DNA of 64,000 nt from CAXXHQ01 sp963665265 (GTDB taxonomy: Bacteria > Planctomycetota > Planctomycetia > Pirellulales > Thermoguttaceae): contig OY762224.2 of the NCBI GenBank assembly GCA_963665265.2, positions 124,001-188,000 on the forward strand. The letters are read 5' to 3'. Both the position numbers and the translations under genes were made by a program. Positions 34,236 to 43,692 of this stretch are shown in pieces (position 1 is the stretch's first letter; each line of letters begins with the position of its first letter). The notes beneath the pieces were generated by a model. It was not told the DNA's origin and searched no databases. It saw only the letters and a program-made list of their open reading frames with translations.

Positions 34236-35402
34236 TCACTTATGCAGTTGCCGGTACAAGTGCGGCAGGGCGCCTTCGCTTTCTCGAAAGGCGCGGGTCA
34301 TGCATTTCGTCGCCGAAAATCCGGCGACGGAGGCGACTCGCTCAACAGGCAGATTCGTCTCCAGTAAAAGACGCTTGGCGCGATCCAATCGGCAACGAGT
34401 AAGCTCCTGTAAAACCGTGCGTCCGACCGAGGCCATAAATCGCCGCTCTAACGACCGGCGCGAGAGGCCGGCGTGTTCGACGACGTCGGGCACTTGGATG
34501 GACCGAGTCGCGTTGTCTTGAATAAAGCGTAGCGCGGCAGCCACGACTCGATCATCTTGGGCGATAACGTCGGTCGATCGTCGCGCAACCGCCCAGCGAG
34601 GCTTAACGACCACTTCATGGACTCCGTCGCTTCGCCCCGACATTTGTTCGTCGAGAAGCAAGGCCGCGTCATATCCCGCCAACTCCAGATCCAGAGCCAC
34701 GCTCGACAACGGCGGGTCGGAAAGCTCGCACAACAGTTCGTCATTATCCACGCCGATGACGGCCAAATCGTCCGGCACAGTCAAGCCGGCCCGCAAACAA
34801 GCGTCGAGTACTTTGGCCGCTTGATCGTCGTTGCAGGCCATCAATCCGATCGGTTTTGGAAGTTCGCGGAGCCAACGAGCGAGCGAATCACGTTCTTCCT
34901 CCCAATCATCTTTTTCCGGATTGAAAGGCGTAGATGCGGCGACGCTTTCAAACCCCCGATCCGCCAAATAGCGTTTGAACTCCGCTTGGCGCTCGTACGA
35001 CCACAGGCAATCTGCCAAACCGAGATAGGCAAAGCGTCGGAAGCCGCGTTCGAGGAGATGCTCGGCCGCGGCTCGGGCGATGGCGGCCGAATCGGGGCGA
35101 ATCTCGGAAATCCCCAGCGACGCGTTCAGGCAGGCGGATTTCTCCAGCGAAGCCTCCAGGGCGACGACGGGAACGCCCAACTTTTTTATCGCGAAGGCCA
35201 TATCAGGCGAAGCGATTCGCGCGATGATCGCGTCGGCGCCCCAGTTGCGCATTTGCGGAAGTTCCCGCTCGAAGTGTCCCGGCGAAACGACCAGCGACCA
35301 CGGACCGTGCTGCCGCGCGTAGCGCGCGATTCCGCGCAGCAGTTGACGTCCGTATTGTCGGGATGTTTCAAGAAGCAGAGCGACTTTGGGAATGGCAGCC
35401 AT
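34236..35402 (-). CDS. XylR-like transcription regulator (LacI-type sensor fused to AraC-type HTH)
   Basis: A 388-residue cytoplasmic regulator. Residues about 1-280 form a LacI/periplasmic-binding-like sensor (VALLLETSRQYGRQLLRGIARYA, then GADAIIARIAS and DLAVIGVDNDELLCELSDPPLSSV). The last 100 residues are an AraC-type double helix-turn-helix (VPDVVEHAGLSRRSLERRF and VERVASVAGFSATKCMTRAFR). This is the architecture of E. coli XylR, which senses xylose. The sugar here is unknown. I start at the ATG at 35402 with GGAG upstream, not at the long open frame before it. It diverges from the DUF1559 gene, a frequent pairing in planctomycetes. Confidence 0.9.
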   Translation of the reverse strand: MAAIPKVALLLETSRQYGRQLLRGIARYARQHGPWSLVVSPGHFERELPQMRNWGADAIIARIASPDMAFAIKKLGVPVVALEASLEKSACLNASLGISEIRPDSAAIARAAAEHLLERGFRRFAYLGLADCLWSYERQAEFKRYLADRGFESVAASTPFNPEKDDWEEERDSLARWLRELPKPIGLMACNDDQAAKVLDACLRAGLTVPDDLAVIGVDNDELLCELSDPPLSSVALDLELAGYDAALLLDEQMSGRSDGVHEVVVKPRWAVARRSTDVIAQDDRVVAAALRFIQDNATRSIQVPDVVEHAGLSRRSLERRFMASVGRTVLQELTRCRLDRAKRLLLETNLPVERVASVAGFSATKCMTRAFRESEGALPHLYRQLHK

Positions 35403-35669
35403 ATTGGTTCTCCGCCTTTGATTGTAATTGCCGCAATCGGGAATTACCACCGTCCGGCTTCCGTCACCGAAAGCGAAAAACAGGCTATCATACCGAAAAA
35501 AAGGCGTAAACGCCTTGCCGCAAAACGGAACCTGGATTGCGCAAAACGGCGTTGCCGAGGCGACGATTCGCACACTAAGATCAACAATTGACTTGTCCGG
35601 CCAACGCGCTCACCTCAGAAGTATTCGGCGCGACGTCCAAGCTTATACTTTCGCTTCTGAGCCAGTTTT

Positions 35670-36866
35670 ATGAAAGCTTCCCCACGCAATGCAAATGGCG
35701 GATCGTTTGATCCGACGAACGCCGTCCGACGTTTGAATCGCGGCTTCACGCTTGTGGAATTGCTTGTCGTGATCGCGATCATCGGCATCCTTATCGCGTT
35801 GCTCCTTCCGGCGATTCAAGCGGCGCGCGAAGCCGCGCGTCGCAACGCCTGCCTCAATAACCTGCGCCAGATGGCGCTGGCGGGCTATAACTACGCCGAC
35901 ACGATCGGCTTTTTTCCCAGCGGCGGCTGGGGATACGACTGGGTCGGCGACTCGGCCTTAGGACACGGACCTCGCCAACCAGGCGGATTCTTCTACAGCA
36001 TCTTAGGTTTTATGGAGAATAAGGGCATTTACGATATGGCCAAAGGGAATTCGGACGCGAGCTCGTCCACCGTCGCCCAGGCCATGATAAACGCCGGCAA
36101 CATGATCGCCATGCCTGTTCCGGAGTACACATGCCCTTCACGACGCGCCGGAAACAGTACGGCGCCGGTCTCGACGACCTCGCAGTGGTATAATCCCAAC
36201 AACCTCCACAACGCAACCTGGGTCACAGGCCAGCAATGGTTTCACGGCGATTACAAAGCGAACGGCGGTTCGCGACGCGTGGAATACAACGCCGGGCCGA
36301 CGAGCGTGAACGCGGCGGCCGCCGCCATTACCGCCAGCATCAACGCCCCATCCACATGCAACGGCATTTGCACGCAGTACAGCAAAATCCAACCAAAAAC
36401 GATCGTTGACGGCACAAGCAACACTTACATGTGCGGCGAGAAATTCGTGCCGAAGAACCATTACAACACGGGCCAGTTTTTGTCGGACAACAATCCGTAT
36501 CTTGGGGCCGACGATTACGACATGATCGGCAACACGGCCTTGATCTACGACGCCGCGACCGACCTCCCTCTCGGAAACAAGAACCGAGTAGCCTGCCCCT
36601 ATACGCTCACGCTCGGCGCCTCGGCGGCCTATTTAGCCCCGCAACCGGATCGGCCGGTGAGCGGCGCCCCGACGTCGTCCGCCGATGTGCAAACGCAAAC
36701 GTGGGCGGCTCTATTCCGTCCCTTCGGCAGCGCGCACCCGGCCTCCTTCCAGATGGCTTTCTGCGACGGCTCCGTCCGTTCAATGAGCTACGACATCGAC
36801 GTGAACACGCATCGCCTGCTGGGAAACCGCTGCGATAAACTTATCCTTCAGGGATTCGATAAGTAA
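35670..36866 (+). CDS. DUF1559 protein with prepilin-type N-terminus
   Basis: A 398-residue protein of the DUF1559 family, which is greatly expanded in planctomycetes. Residues 24-50 are a prepilin-like signal (LNRGFTLVELLVVIAIIGIL): cleavage would fall after the Gly, followed by FTLVE with Glu at +5 and a long hydrophobic helix. LLPAIQAAREAARRNACLNNLRQMALA follows, the standard family start. The end shows the usual AFCDGSVRSMSYDIDVNTH block. It is likely assembled or anchored like a pseudopilin on the cell surface. The role is unknown. It probably responds to the divergent XylR-like regulator. Confidence 0.94.
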   Translation: MKASPRNANGGSFDPTNAVRRLNRGFTLVELLVVIAIIGILIALLLPAIQAAREAARRNACLNNLRQMALAGYNYADTIGFFPSGGWGYDWVGDSALGHGPRQPGGFFYSILGFMENKGIYDMAKGNSDASSSTVAQAMINAGNMIAMPVPEYTCPSRRAGNSTAPVSTTSQWYNPNNLHNATWVTGQQWFHGDYKANGGSRRVEYNAGPTSVNAAAAAITASINAPSTCNGICTQYSKIQPKTIVDGTSNTYMCGEKFVPKNHYNTGQFLSDNNPYLGADDYDMIGNTALIYDAATDLPLGNKNRVACPYTLTLGASAAYLAPQPDRPVSGAPTSSADVQTQTWAALFRPFGSAHPASFQMAFCDGSVRSMSYDIDVNTHRLLGNRCDKLILQGFDK

Positions 36867-36909
36867 TACGAAGTGAGCGACTTGAAACGCGATTCCGTGC
36901 GGTCTGGAG

Positions 36910-37701
36910 CTACTTCAGCAACTCCAACGCTTCGTCGAGAATTAGTCCGTTGGTGGCGACGCCTTCGCCGGAGTAGATCGTGCGTTCGCCTTTCCAATCG
37001 GTGAAGGTTCCGCCCGCCTCTTCGAGGATCGGTTTCAGGGCGGCTGCGTCCCAAAGCGCCATCGCGGGATCGACCATCAAGTCGGCTCGCCCAGTCGCCA
37101 CGAGCAAGTAGCCGTAGCAATCGCCCCAGGTGCGAGTCAATCGGGCGGCCGACTGCAATGCGTCGTAATAAGAACGACGTTTCGTCTCTTCGAAGGTGCG
37201 AACTTCGCTGGTGAGAAACAACGCCTCGGAGAGCGACTGCGTGTTTGAAACTCGGGCAGGCCGCGGCGGTCGATCGCCCCAGACGTATTTCGCGCCTAAG
37301 CCTTTCGCCGCATAGACCGTCTCGGACAAAGCGGGAATGTGAATGACGCCGATCACGCTTTCGCCGGCCAACTCGACGCCGATCAGCACGCCGTAGAGCG
37401 GCACGCCGTGAATGAACGCCTTCGTGCCGTCGATCGGATCGAGGATCCAGCGGAATTCGTTCTTCCCTTTCCGTTCAGGATACTCTTCGCCGAAAATTCC
37501 GTCGTCGGGAAATTTCGCCTCGATCAATTCTCGGAGCAGTTTTTCGGCGCCGCGATCGGCGATCGTCACCGGGGTGCTGTCGGCCTTGCAATCAATTTGC
37601 AGGTCTTCGCTACGGTAAAACTGGAGCGTGAGATCGCCGGCCCGACGGGAGATTTCGGCGGCGAATTCATAACGAGCTTGGATTTCCGGTGAGTTATTCA
37701 T
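36910..37701 (-). CDS. Inositol-monophosphatase-family phosphatase, possible histidinol phosphatase (HisN type)
   Basis: A 263-residue Mg2+-dependent phosphatase. The metal-binding motifs are complete: GIFGEEYPE with its paired Glu, WILDPIDGTKAFIHGVPLYG, and AMALWDAAALKPILEEAGG near the end. The segment DPIDGTKAFIHG and the overall length are closest to the HisN-type histidinol-phosphatase branch. That would suit the nearby hisDCB set, whose HisB lacks a phosphatase domain. Inositol-1-phosphatase or 3'-nucleotidase (CysQ) activity cannot be excluded. It is followed by no obvious terminator and converges on the DUF1559 gene. Confidence 0.88.
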   Translation of the reverse strand: MNNSPEIQARYEFAAEISRRAGDLTLQFYRSEDLQIDCKADSTPVTIADRGAEKLLRELIEAKFPDDGIFGEEYPERKGKNEFRWILDPIDGTKAFIHGVPLYGVLIGVELAGESVIGVIHIPALSETVYAAKGLGAKYVWGDRPPRPARVSNTQSLSEALFLTSEVRTFEETKRRSYYDALQSAARLTRTWGDCYGYLLVATGRADLMVDPAMALWDAAALKPILEEAGGTFTDWKGERTIYSGEGVATNGLILDEALELLK

Positions 37702-37798
37702 GTTCGATAGATTATCGCGCGGCCGCCCCTTTGTCCATCACGCGAAAAGGGACGCAAGGACGACTCACGAGTGAGAAGATCGCTCAACGCACGGCGTT

Positions 37799-38215
37799 TT
37801 ATGAGTTTTTGCGGCGTTTCGGCTCGGGCAAAAGATGGGCCAACGTGATCGCTTCGAGCTCTTTGCGGGCAAGCTTCGTAATGTCGCCCAACGCTCGTTG
37901 CAATCGATCGCGGGTCGAGCGGGGCAAGCCGGCGCCGATTTGGGCCGCGGAATCCAAGGGCCCTTCAATCGCCTCGATCACTTCGAGCAGGGAAATATCT
38001 TCGGGCGCGCGGCCCAGGGTATACCCCCCGTCCACCCCCCGGGTTGAACCGAGAATGCCGTGGGCGACGAGGTTACGGAGAATCTGCAAAAGAAAACGCT
38101 CGGGCATGTTCCCTTCCGCAGCCAAACGGCTACAGGGAACAGGCGCGCCGTTTTCGACTTGGGCAAGCTGCAATGCCGCTTGCAGGGCATAGGCGACGGT
38201 CCGCGATAACTTCAT
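37799..38215 (-). CDS. Rrf2-family transcription regulator without Fe-S cysteines
   Basis: A 138-residue winged-helix regulator. MKLSRTVAYALQAALQLA, ERFLLQILRNLVAHGILGSTRGVDGGYTLGR and ISLLEVIEAIEGPL are the standard Rrf2 blocks. The C-terminal half has no cysteine, so the three-Cys cluster site used by IscR and NsrR is missing. The only cysteine is in VPCSRLA. It therefore senses something else or works without a ligand. I start at the ATG at 38215 (AGGGG six bases upstream), not at the TTG two codons earlier. It diverges from iorA across a 333-base region with an inverted repeat. Confidence 0.93.
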   Translation of the reverse strand: MKLSRTVAYALQAALQLAQVENGAPVPCSRLAAEGNMPERFLLQILRNLVAHGILGSTRGVDGGYTLGRAPEDISLLEVIEAIEGPLDSAAQIGAGLPRSTRDRLQRALGDITKLARKELEAITLAHLLPEPKRRKNS

Positions 38216-38246
38216 TGGCAACCCCTAAACAGTATTCCCTCGGATA

Positions 38247-38271
38247 GGGGTAAAAATACTACTATTTCCCC
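38247..38271. promoter_or_regulatory. Inverted repeat near the Rrf2 gene, candidate operator
   Basis: AAATA-CTAC-TATTT (38254-38267) is flanked outside by GGGG on the left and CCCC on the right, giving a larger near-symmetric site in the rrf2-iorA intergenic region. It lies 32 bases before the Rrf2 ATG and could serve autoregulation. The remaining 280 bases up to iorA show nothing else recognisable. Confidence 0.45.
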
Positions 38272-38548
38272 CCGAAGTCAAGCTCGATCTCCCTGCTGCG
38301 TCAATAGTTTTGCATACTTTTCGCTTTCCGGCCTTCTTATTCGCTAAGTCGCATTTGTTTTTTCATTCGCGAAATATTTCCCGCCTTTTTTTCGCCGTTT
38401 TCAAACTAATGCTTGCGATAAGGGCGGGCGAAGCGAATCGCAATCGACCTATCCTAAGCTTGTCTTCCGGCTCCGGACGATTAAACTGGATGGTTTCGTC
38501 GAGGCAGGCCCCTGTTTTCCGCACAGACAATTCGGTCGAAAGCGTTCC

Positions 38549-40306
38549 ATGAGTAAAAAGCTATTGTCCGGCAACGAAGCGATCGCTCGCGGCGTTTACG
38601 AAGCCGGCGTTCGCGTGGCCGTCGGTTATCCCGGCACCCCCTCCACCGAGATTCTCGAAAACGTCGTTCAATATAAGGACGACGTTTATTGCGAGTGGTC
38701 GCCCAACGAGAAGGTCGCCTTTGAAGTGGCGGCGGGCGCGTCGTTGACCGGCGCTCGCGCGATCGTCACGATGAAGCACGTCGGCTTGAACGTGGCCGCC
38801 GATCCGTTGATGACCCTGGCCTACGTCGGGGCGGTAGGAGGCTTCGTCGCGGTCGTCGCCGACGATCCCGGCATGCATTCGTCGCAGAACGAGCAAGACA
38901 CTCGCCATTTCGCGAGATTCGCGAAGATTCCGGTCCTTGAGCCTTCCGACTCGCAAGAGGCGAAGGACTTTCTCAAGCTCGGGCTGGAGATTTCCGAGGA
39001 GTTCAAAACGCCGGTCATTCTTCGTTCGACGACGCGAGTCAGCCATTCGCGCGGTTTGGTGACGACGGCCGAACGGGTCGTGCCCGACCGCAAGATCGGC
39101 TTTGAAAAAGATCCGCCGCGATTCGTGCCGATTCCGCAATGGGGCCGCGCGATGCGCGATCGGGTTTTCGCGCGAGAGCCGGCCTTGGCCGCCGCCGCCG
39201 AAAAATCGCCCGCAAACCGCATCGAATGGGGCGACCGAAAGCTCGGAATCATCGCCGAAGGACTCGCCTATCAATACGTCCGCGAGGTATTTCCCGAGGC
39301 CTCGGTCTTAAAGCTGGGCTGGGCGTTTCCGTTTCCCGACAATTTAATCCGCGAATTCGCCGCCGGCGTCGAACGCTTGCTCATCGTCGAAGAGCTAGAT
39401 GATTTCCTCGAAGAGCATATCCGCGCGATCGGCGTCGAGTGCGAAGGCAAGAAGTTCGTTCCGCGCACCGGCGAATTATCGGCCGACGTTCTTCGTAAAG
39501 TGAAGGCGGCGATGGCCGGCGTCACGACGCCGAGCGCCCCCGTCGCCACCATCCCCGAAGCCGCCGACTTGCCGAACCGCCCGCCGGTCCTTTGCTCAGG
39601 CTGTCCGCACCGCGGCATCTTCTTCGCGTTGAGCAAGATGGACGTCGTCGTCACCGGCGACATCGGCTGTTACAGTCTCGGCGTGCTTCCGCCGTTAAAC
39701 CGCATGGACACGATCCTTTGCATGGGCGCGGGGGTCTCGATGGCCCACGGCATGCAAAAGGCCGGCGAGCCGCGCAAGGTCGTCGGCATCGTCGGCGATT
39801 CGACGTTCTTCCATTCCGGAATCACCGGGCTGATGGACATCGGCTACAACCGCGGCAAGTCGACGATCATCGTCGTCGACAATCGCACCACCGCCATGAC
39901 CGGCCATCAAGACAATCCGGGCACAGGAATGACGCTAATGGGCGAAGAGACTTTCTCCGCCTCGGTCGAAGCGATCGGAAAAGTTTGCGGCATTCCCAAT
40001 GTGAAAACGATCGATCCGCACGATTTAAAAATGACGATGGAGACGATCAAAGAGGCGGTCAACTCGGACGAATCTTGGCTGCTGGTTTCGAAGCGGCCTT
40101 GCCCGTTGCACGAACGCCGGAAGTTCGGCGGTTCGCGCTGCGTCGACGACAAGCTTTGCAAAGAGTGCGGCGCCTGCTTGAAGCTCGGTTGCCCGGCCTT
40201 GCAAGGGGGCGGCGATCGCCCCTCGGTCAACGAAACGCTCTGCGCCGGCTGCGGCCTGTGCCAACAAGTATGCAAATTCGGCGCGATGACTGAAATCGGC
40301 GCCTAA
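38549..40306 (+). CDS. iorA: Indolepyruvate:ferredoxin oxidoreductase, alpha subunit
   Basis: A 585-residue cytoplasmic subunit that oxidises aryl pyruvates to aryl-acetyl-CoA and passes electrons to ferredoxin. The N-terminal half has the pyrimidine-binding domain (GVRVAVGYPGTPSTEILENV; EKVAFEVAAGASLTGAR; MKHVGLNVAADPLM). The second half binds thiamine diphosphate (GDIGCYSLGVLPPLN; GDSTFFHSGITGLMDIGYN). The end carries two 4Fe-4S clusters in DDKLCKECGACLKLGCPAL and NETLCAGCGLCQQVCKFGAM. Length and order of parts match archaeal and bacterial IorA. The partner iorB follows 47 bases downstream. It likely serves aromatic amino acid breakdown or synthesis under low oxygen. Confidence 0.96.
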   Translation: MSKKLLSGNEAIARGVYEAGVRVAVGYPGTPSTEILENVVQYKDDVYCEWSPNEKVAFEVAAGASLTGARAIVTMKHVGLNVAADPLMTLAYVGAVGGFVAVVADDPGMHSSQNEQDTRHFARFAKIPVLEPSDSQEAKDFLKLGLEISEEFKTPVILRSTTRVSHSRGLVTTAERVVPDRKIGFEKDPPRFVPIPQWGRAMRDRVFAREPALAAAAEKSPANRIEWGDRKLGIIAEGLAYQYVREVFPEASVLKLGWAFPFPDNLIREFAAGVERLLIVEELDDFLEEHIRAIGVECEGKKFVPRTGELSADVLRKVKAAMAGVTTPSAPVATIPEAADLPNRPPVLCSGCPHRGIFFALSKMDVVVTGDIGCYSLGVLPPLNRMDTILCMGAGVSMAHGMQKAGEPRKVVGIVGDSTFFHSGITGLMDIGYNRGKSTIIVVDNRTTAMTGHQDNPGTGMTLMGEETFSASVEAIGKVCGIPNVKTIDPHDLKMTMETIKEAVNSDESWLLVSKRPCPLHERRKFGGSRCVDDKLCKECGACLKLGCPALQGGGDRPSVNETLCAGCGLCQQVCKFGAMTEIGA

Positions 40307-40353
40307 TCGTTTTCCCGTTCCAGACTCCGTGCCCCCTACCCCTGCTCCCAGTA

Positions 40354-40941
40354 ATGATCGATTCTTCAACTATCAGCGTGGCTCTTGTCGGCGTGGGCGG
40401 ACAAGGCATCCTATTGGCAAGCGAAATCGTCGCGCAAGCGGCCACACTCGCCGGACACGACGTGAAGACGAACGAAGTTCACGGCATGGCCCAGCGCGGC
40501 GGCTCGGTCGTCGCGCAAATTCGTTACGGCAAGAAAGTCTTTAGCCCGTTGATCGCCGAGGGGACGGCCAACGTCTTGGCCTCGCTCGAAAGAATCGAAG
40601 CGTTGCGGCACTACAAGCTGTTGGCGCCGAACGGATTGGTCGTCGTCTCGAGCCAGAAGATCGTTCCGGTGACTGTTTCGTCCGGCGCGGCCTCGTATCC
40701 TGATGACGCCGAAGCCCGCCTCCGCCGCGTTTTCCCCCGCTTGATTTATCTCGAAGCGATGAAGATGGCCGAGGAGTTAGGCAACGTGCAAGCGGCCAAC
40801 GTCGTGCTGCTTGGCGCTCTCTCGACTGCGATCGATCTGCCCGACCAGGTTTGGAACGACGCGATTTCCTCCTGCGTCAAGCCGAAGTACGTCGACCTGA
40901 ACTTGAAAGCCTTCAGCGCCGGAAAACATTTCAACGGGTAG
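40354..40941 (+). CDS. iorB: Indolepyruvate:ferredoxin oxidoreductase, beta subunit
   Basis: A 195-residue subunit that completes the enzyme with IorA. It matches the gamma-type domain of 2-oxoacid:ferredoxin oxidoreductases: ALVGVGGQGILLASEIVAQAA, then KTNEVHGMAQRGGSVVAQIRYG, and PNGLVVVSSQKIVP. The end NVVLLGALSTAIDLPDQVW is also typical. The ATG has little Shine-Dalgarno signal, so translation may depend on iorA. Nothing is unusual in length. Confidence 0.95.
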   Translation: MIDSSTISVALVGVGGQGILLASEIVAQAATLAGHDVKTNEVHGMAQRGGSVVAQIRYGKKVFSPLIAEGTANVLASLERIEALRHYKLLAPNGLVVVSSQKIVPVTVSSGAASYPDDAEARLRRVFPRLIYLEAMKMAEELGNVQAANVVLLGALSTAIDLPDQVWNDAISSCVKPKYVDLNLKAFSAGKHFNG

Positions 40942-41101
40942 AGTTGGAATAGGCTTAGCGCGGACGTAGTCGGGGGCCAATCGGTTTCGGCGCACTGCCG
41001 AGCGCTTACTACTTTTTTGCGAAGCTCCCTCCTCCTCGTTATAATTAAGAGGGTTCCGCGGTCCATATAACCGCATCAATAAACTCTCCGGGGTTCGGCC
41101 G

Positions 41102-42148
41102 ATGAGCGACGAGACGCCACACGACGATTCGCGAACGGATGGCGCAGGCGAAAAGATTCCTTCGCCAAAATCCCTTCTCAAAGAGGCGAAAAGAACCGCC
41201 GAAGCCGATCCGGGCCTCGCCGAACCGCTCTATCTTCGAGCGATCGCCGCCGCTCCGAACGACGCCGAGCCTTTGCGGGAATACGCCCTCTTTCTGTGGA
41301 TCGTCCGCAACGATTTCGATCAAGCAGAAAGTCATTTCGTTCTTTCGATCGCCGCCGCTCCGAACGACTTTCGCAGTCTCGGTTTTTACGCCGTATTCGC
41401 AAGTCAAATACGACGCGACGCGGACCGCGCCGAAGAGCTTTTTCAGCGGTCGCTAACGGCGAATCCCTCGAACGCCTATTTTCTCGGCAAGTACGCCGAT
41501 TTCCTTTACGACGTCCGCAAAGACTTCGACCGCGCGGAGGCTTGCTACGAGAAGGCGATCGCTTGCAGTCCCCGAAACGCGATCGTTCTCGCCTGTTACG
41601 CCGAATTCGCGCTCAACGCGAGAAAATCGTTCGACCTCGCAAGGGCGTTATTCGAACGAGCGGTCGAAGCCGCGCCGACCGACCCGCGAATCTTGGGCGG
41701 CTACGCGGATTTCCTTTGCCGCGAAGGAAACGATCCGCAAAAGGCTGAAGCGACGTTCGAACGAGCGATCGCAGTCAATCCGAACCACGCGACGAACCTC
41801 GCGCTCTTCGCCTCCTTCTTATACGACGAACGCGACGACGCGGACCGCGCGGAAGAGCTTTTCAAACTCGCCATTCAGATCGATCCGAACCATACCGGCG
41901 CCTTGAACAACTACGCCGGCTTGCTGCTTCGCGTTCGAAAAGACGCGGACCGCGCTGAAACCCTCTACCGTCGGGCGATCGACGCCGACCCGCGAAACGC
42001 CGCCGCGTTGGCCAACTATTCGTTGTTTCTAAAAGAAGCGAGGAACGACCGCGAAAGCGCCGATCAGTTCATCGCCCTCGCGACGGAGCTGGATCCGAAA
42101 AACGAAATGGTCCGCCGTATCCGGGAAGAATTGGACGACTCCGCGTGA
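41102..42148 (+). CDS. Tetratricopeptide-repeat protein
   Basis: A 348-residue soluble protein built of about eight regular repeats of 35-36 residues. The consensus is YAxFLxxxRxDxDRAExLFxRAIxxxPxNxxxL, for example YADFLYDVRKDFDRAEACY and YAGLLLRVRKDADRAETLY. There is no signal peptide and no membrane segment. The YAxFL plus DRAE pattern is a well-known TPR subtype in predatory and environmental bacteria. It likely binds a protein partner, unknown. GGGG lies eight bases before the ATG. The repeats share DNA similarity too, so they probably arose by internal duplication. Confidence 0.88.
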   Translation: MSDETPHDDSRTDGAGEKIPSPKSLLKEAKRTAEADPGLAEPLYLRAIAAAPNDAEPLREYALFLWIVRNDFDQAESHFVLSIAAAPNDFRSLGFYAVFASQIRRDADRAEELFQRSLTANPSNAYFLGKYADFLYDVRKDFDRAEACYEKAIACSPRNAIVLACYAEFALNARKSFDLARALFERAVEAAPTDPRILGGYADFLCREGNDPQKAEATFERAIAVNPNHATNLALFASFLYDERDDADRAEELFKLAIQIDPNHTGALNNYAGLLLRVRKDADRAETLYRRAIDADPRNAAALANYSLFLKEARNDRESADQFIALATELDPKNEMVRRIREELDDSA

Positions 42149-42176
42149 GATTTGCTTGTGGCGGAACGTCATCCCG

Positions 42177-43481
42177 CTACGCTTGCTTTTCGGCAAGCAG
42201 CTTTCTTAGATCTTCGGTCGTTTTCATCGAGCAGAATTTCGGGCCGCACATGCTGCAATAGTGCGTGCCCGAGTTTTCGTTGCCGGCCAGCGTCTCTTCG
42301 CGCATCCGCCGCGCCGTCTCCGGGTCAAGAGAGAGCCGGAATTGCTCGGGCCAATCGAAGGCGAAGCGGGCCCGGCTCAACGAGTCGTCGCGCTGACGAA
42401 CGTGGGGGCGATGCCGCGCCACATCGGCCGCATGGGCCGCGATCTTGTAGGCGATCACTCCTTGGCGAACGTCCTCCAAGTTCGGCAGACCGAGATGCTC
42501 TTTCGGCGTGACGTAGCAGAGCATGGCCGCGCCGTACCAGCCGGCCATCGCCCCGCCGATCGCGCTGGTGATATGGTCGTAGCCGGGCGCCACGTCGGTC
42601 ACGATCGGACCTAAGACGTAGAACGGCGCCTCATCGCACCACTCCATCTGCAACTTAATGTTTCGTTCGATCTGATCCATCGGCACATGCCCAGGCCCTT
42701 CGATCATCACTTGCGTGTTTCGCGCCCTGCCGCGACGCGTCAATTCGCCCATCGCCTTTAGCTCGGCGAACTGCGCCTCGTCGCTGGCGTCGTGCAGCGA
42801 GCCGGGGCGCAAACCGTCGCCCAGGCTCCATGTGACGTCATGTTTATACATGATGTCGCAAAGATCGTCGAAATGTGTATAGAACGGGTTCTGCTCGTCG
42901 TGCGCCGCCATCCACTTGGCGATAAGCGAACCGCCGCGGCTGACGATGCCCGTCAAACGTTTTTGAGTAAGCGGCAGATGCTCCTTCAAGAGCGCGCAGT
43001 GTATGGTCATGTAATCGACCCCCTGCTCGGCCTGACGCTCGACGACGTCGAGGAAATCTTTCGGCTTCATATCGACGATGTCTTCCAAATTCTGCACCGT
43101 CTGATAGAGCGGAACCGTTCCGACCGGCACGGTCGAAGCGGCGATGATCCGCGCGCGAACTTCATCGATGTTCTCGCCCGTCGAAAGGTCCATCACCGTA
43201 TCGGAGCCGTACTTGACGGCTAAGAACAGCTTTTCCAATTCGCAAGAGCTGTCCGAGGCGAGCGGCGACTTGCCGATGTTCGCGTTGATCTTCGTCCGCG
43301 CGGCGACGCCGATGCCGATCGGCTGCAAACCCTGTTTGACGTGGTTCTTATTGGCCGGAATAACCATCCGACCTCGGGCGACCTCGTCGCGCACCAACTC
43401 CGGCGCCAAAAATTCGCTCTCGGCGACGGCTTGCATTTCGGGCGTAACGACGCCCTTGCGGGCTTGCTCAATCTGAGTCAT
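42177..43481 (-). CDS. thiC: Phosphomethylpyrimidine synthase ThiC
   Basis: A 434-residue radical-SAM enzyme that turns aminoimidazole ribotide into the pyrimidine of thiamine. Seen are KINANIGKSPLASDSSCELEK, DLSTGENIDEVR, MTIHCALLKEHL and EGPGHVPMDQIERNI. The C-terminal cluster motif CSMCGPKFCSM has the C-x2-C-x4-C form special to ThiC. The length fits the short ThiC group that lacks the N-terminal domain of E. coli. The start at MTQIEQARKG (ATG at 43481) was preferred over a longer open frame. No TPP riboswitch was found upstream. No other thi gene is near. Confidence 0.96.
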   Translation of the reverse strand: MTQIEQARKGVVTPEMQAVAESEFLAPELVRDEVARGRMVIPANKNHVKQGLQPIGIGVAARTKINANIGKSPLASDSSCELEKLFLAVKYGSDTVMDLSTGENIDEVRARIIAASTVPVGTVPLYQTVQNLEDIVDMKPKDFLDVVERQAEQGVDYMTIHCALLKEHLPLTQKRLTGIVSRGGSLIAKWMAAHDEQNPFYTHFDDLCDIMYKHDVTWSLGDGLRPGSLHDASDEAQFAELKAMGELTRRGRARNTQVMIEGPGHVPMDQIERNIKLQMEWCDEAPFYVLGPIVTDVAPGYDHITSAIGGAMAGWYGAAMLCYVTPKEHLGLPNLEDVRQGVIAYKIAAHAADVARHRPHVRQRDDSLSRARFAFDWPEQFRLSLDPETARRMREETLAGNENSGTHYCSMCGPKFCSMKTTEDLRKLLAEKQA

Positions 43482-43692
43482 TCTGCTTTTCTCAATAGGA
43501 ACCAATAAAAAACGGTCGCGGACGAACTCTTTCAACCAATTCCAATTCAAACTCGCGCTGAACCGCATGAAAATACGAGACGCAAGTGTGAATTGGAATC
43601 CGTATTATGGTACGCCCGCGACCGACAATGTCAACGCAGACCCCCGCGACGCCTTTCCGCCTCGTCGGCGCAAACGTCGTCTATAAGGGAGT

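Noticed and set aside
43482..43692. TPP riboswitch before thiC
   Set aside because: The conserved CTGAGA and ACCTGATC boxes are absent.
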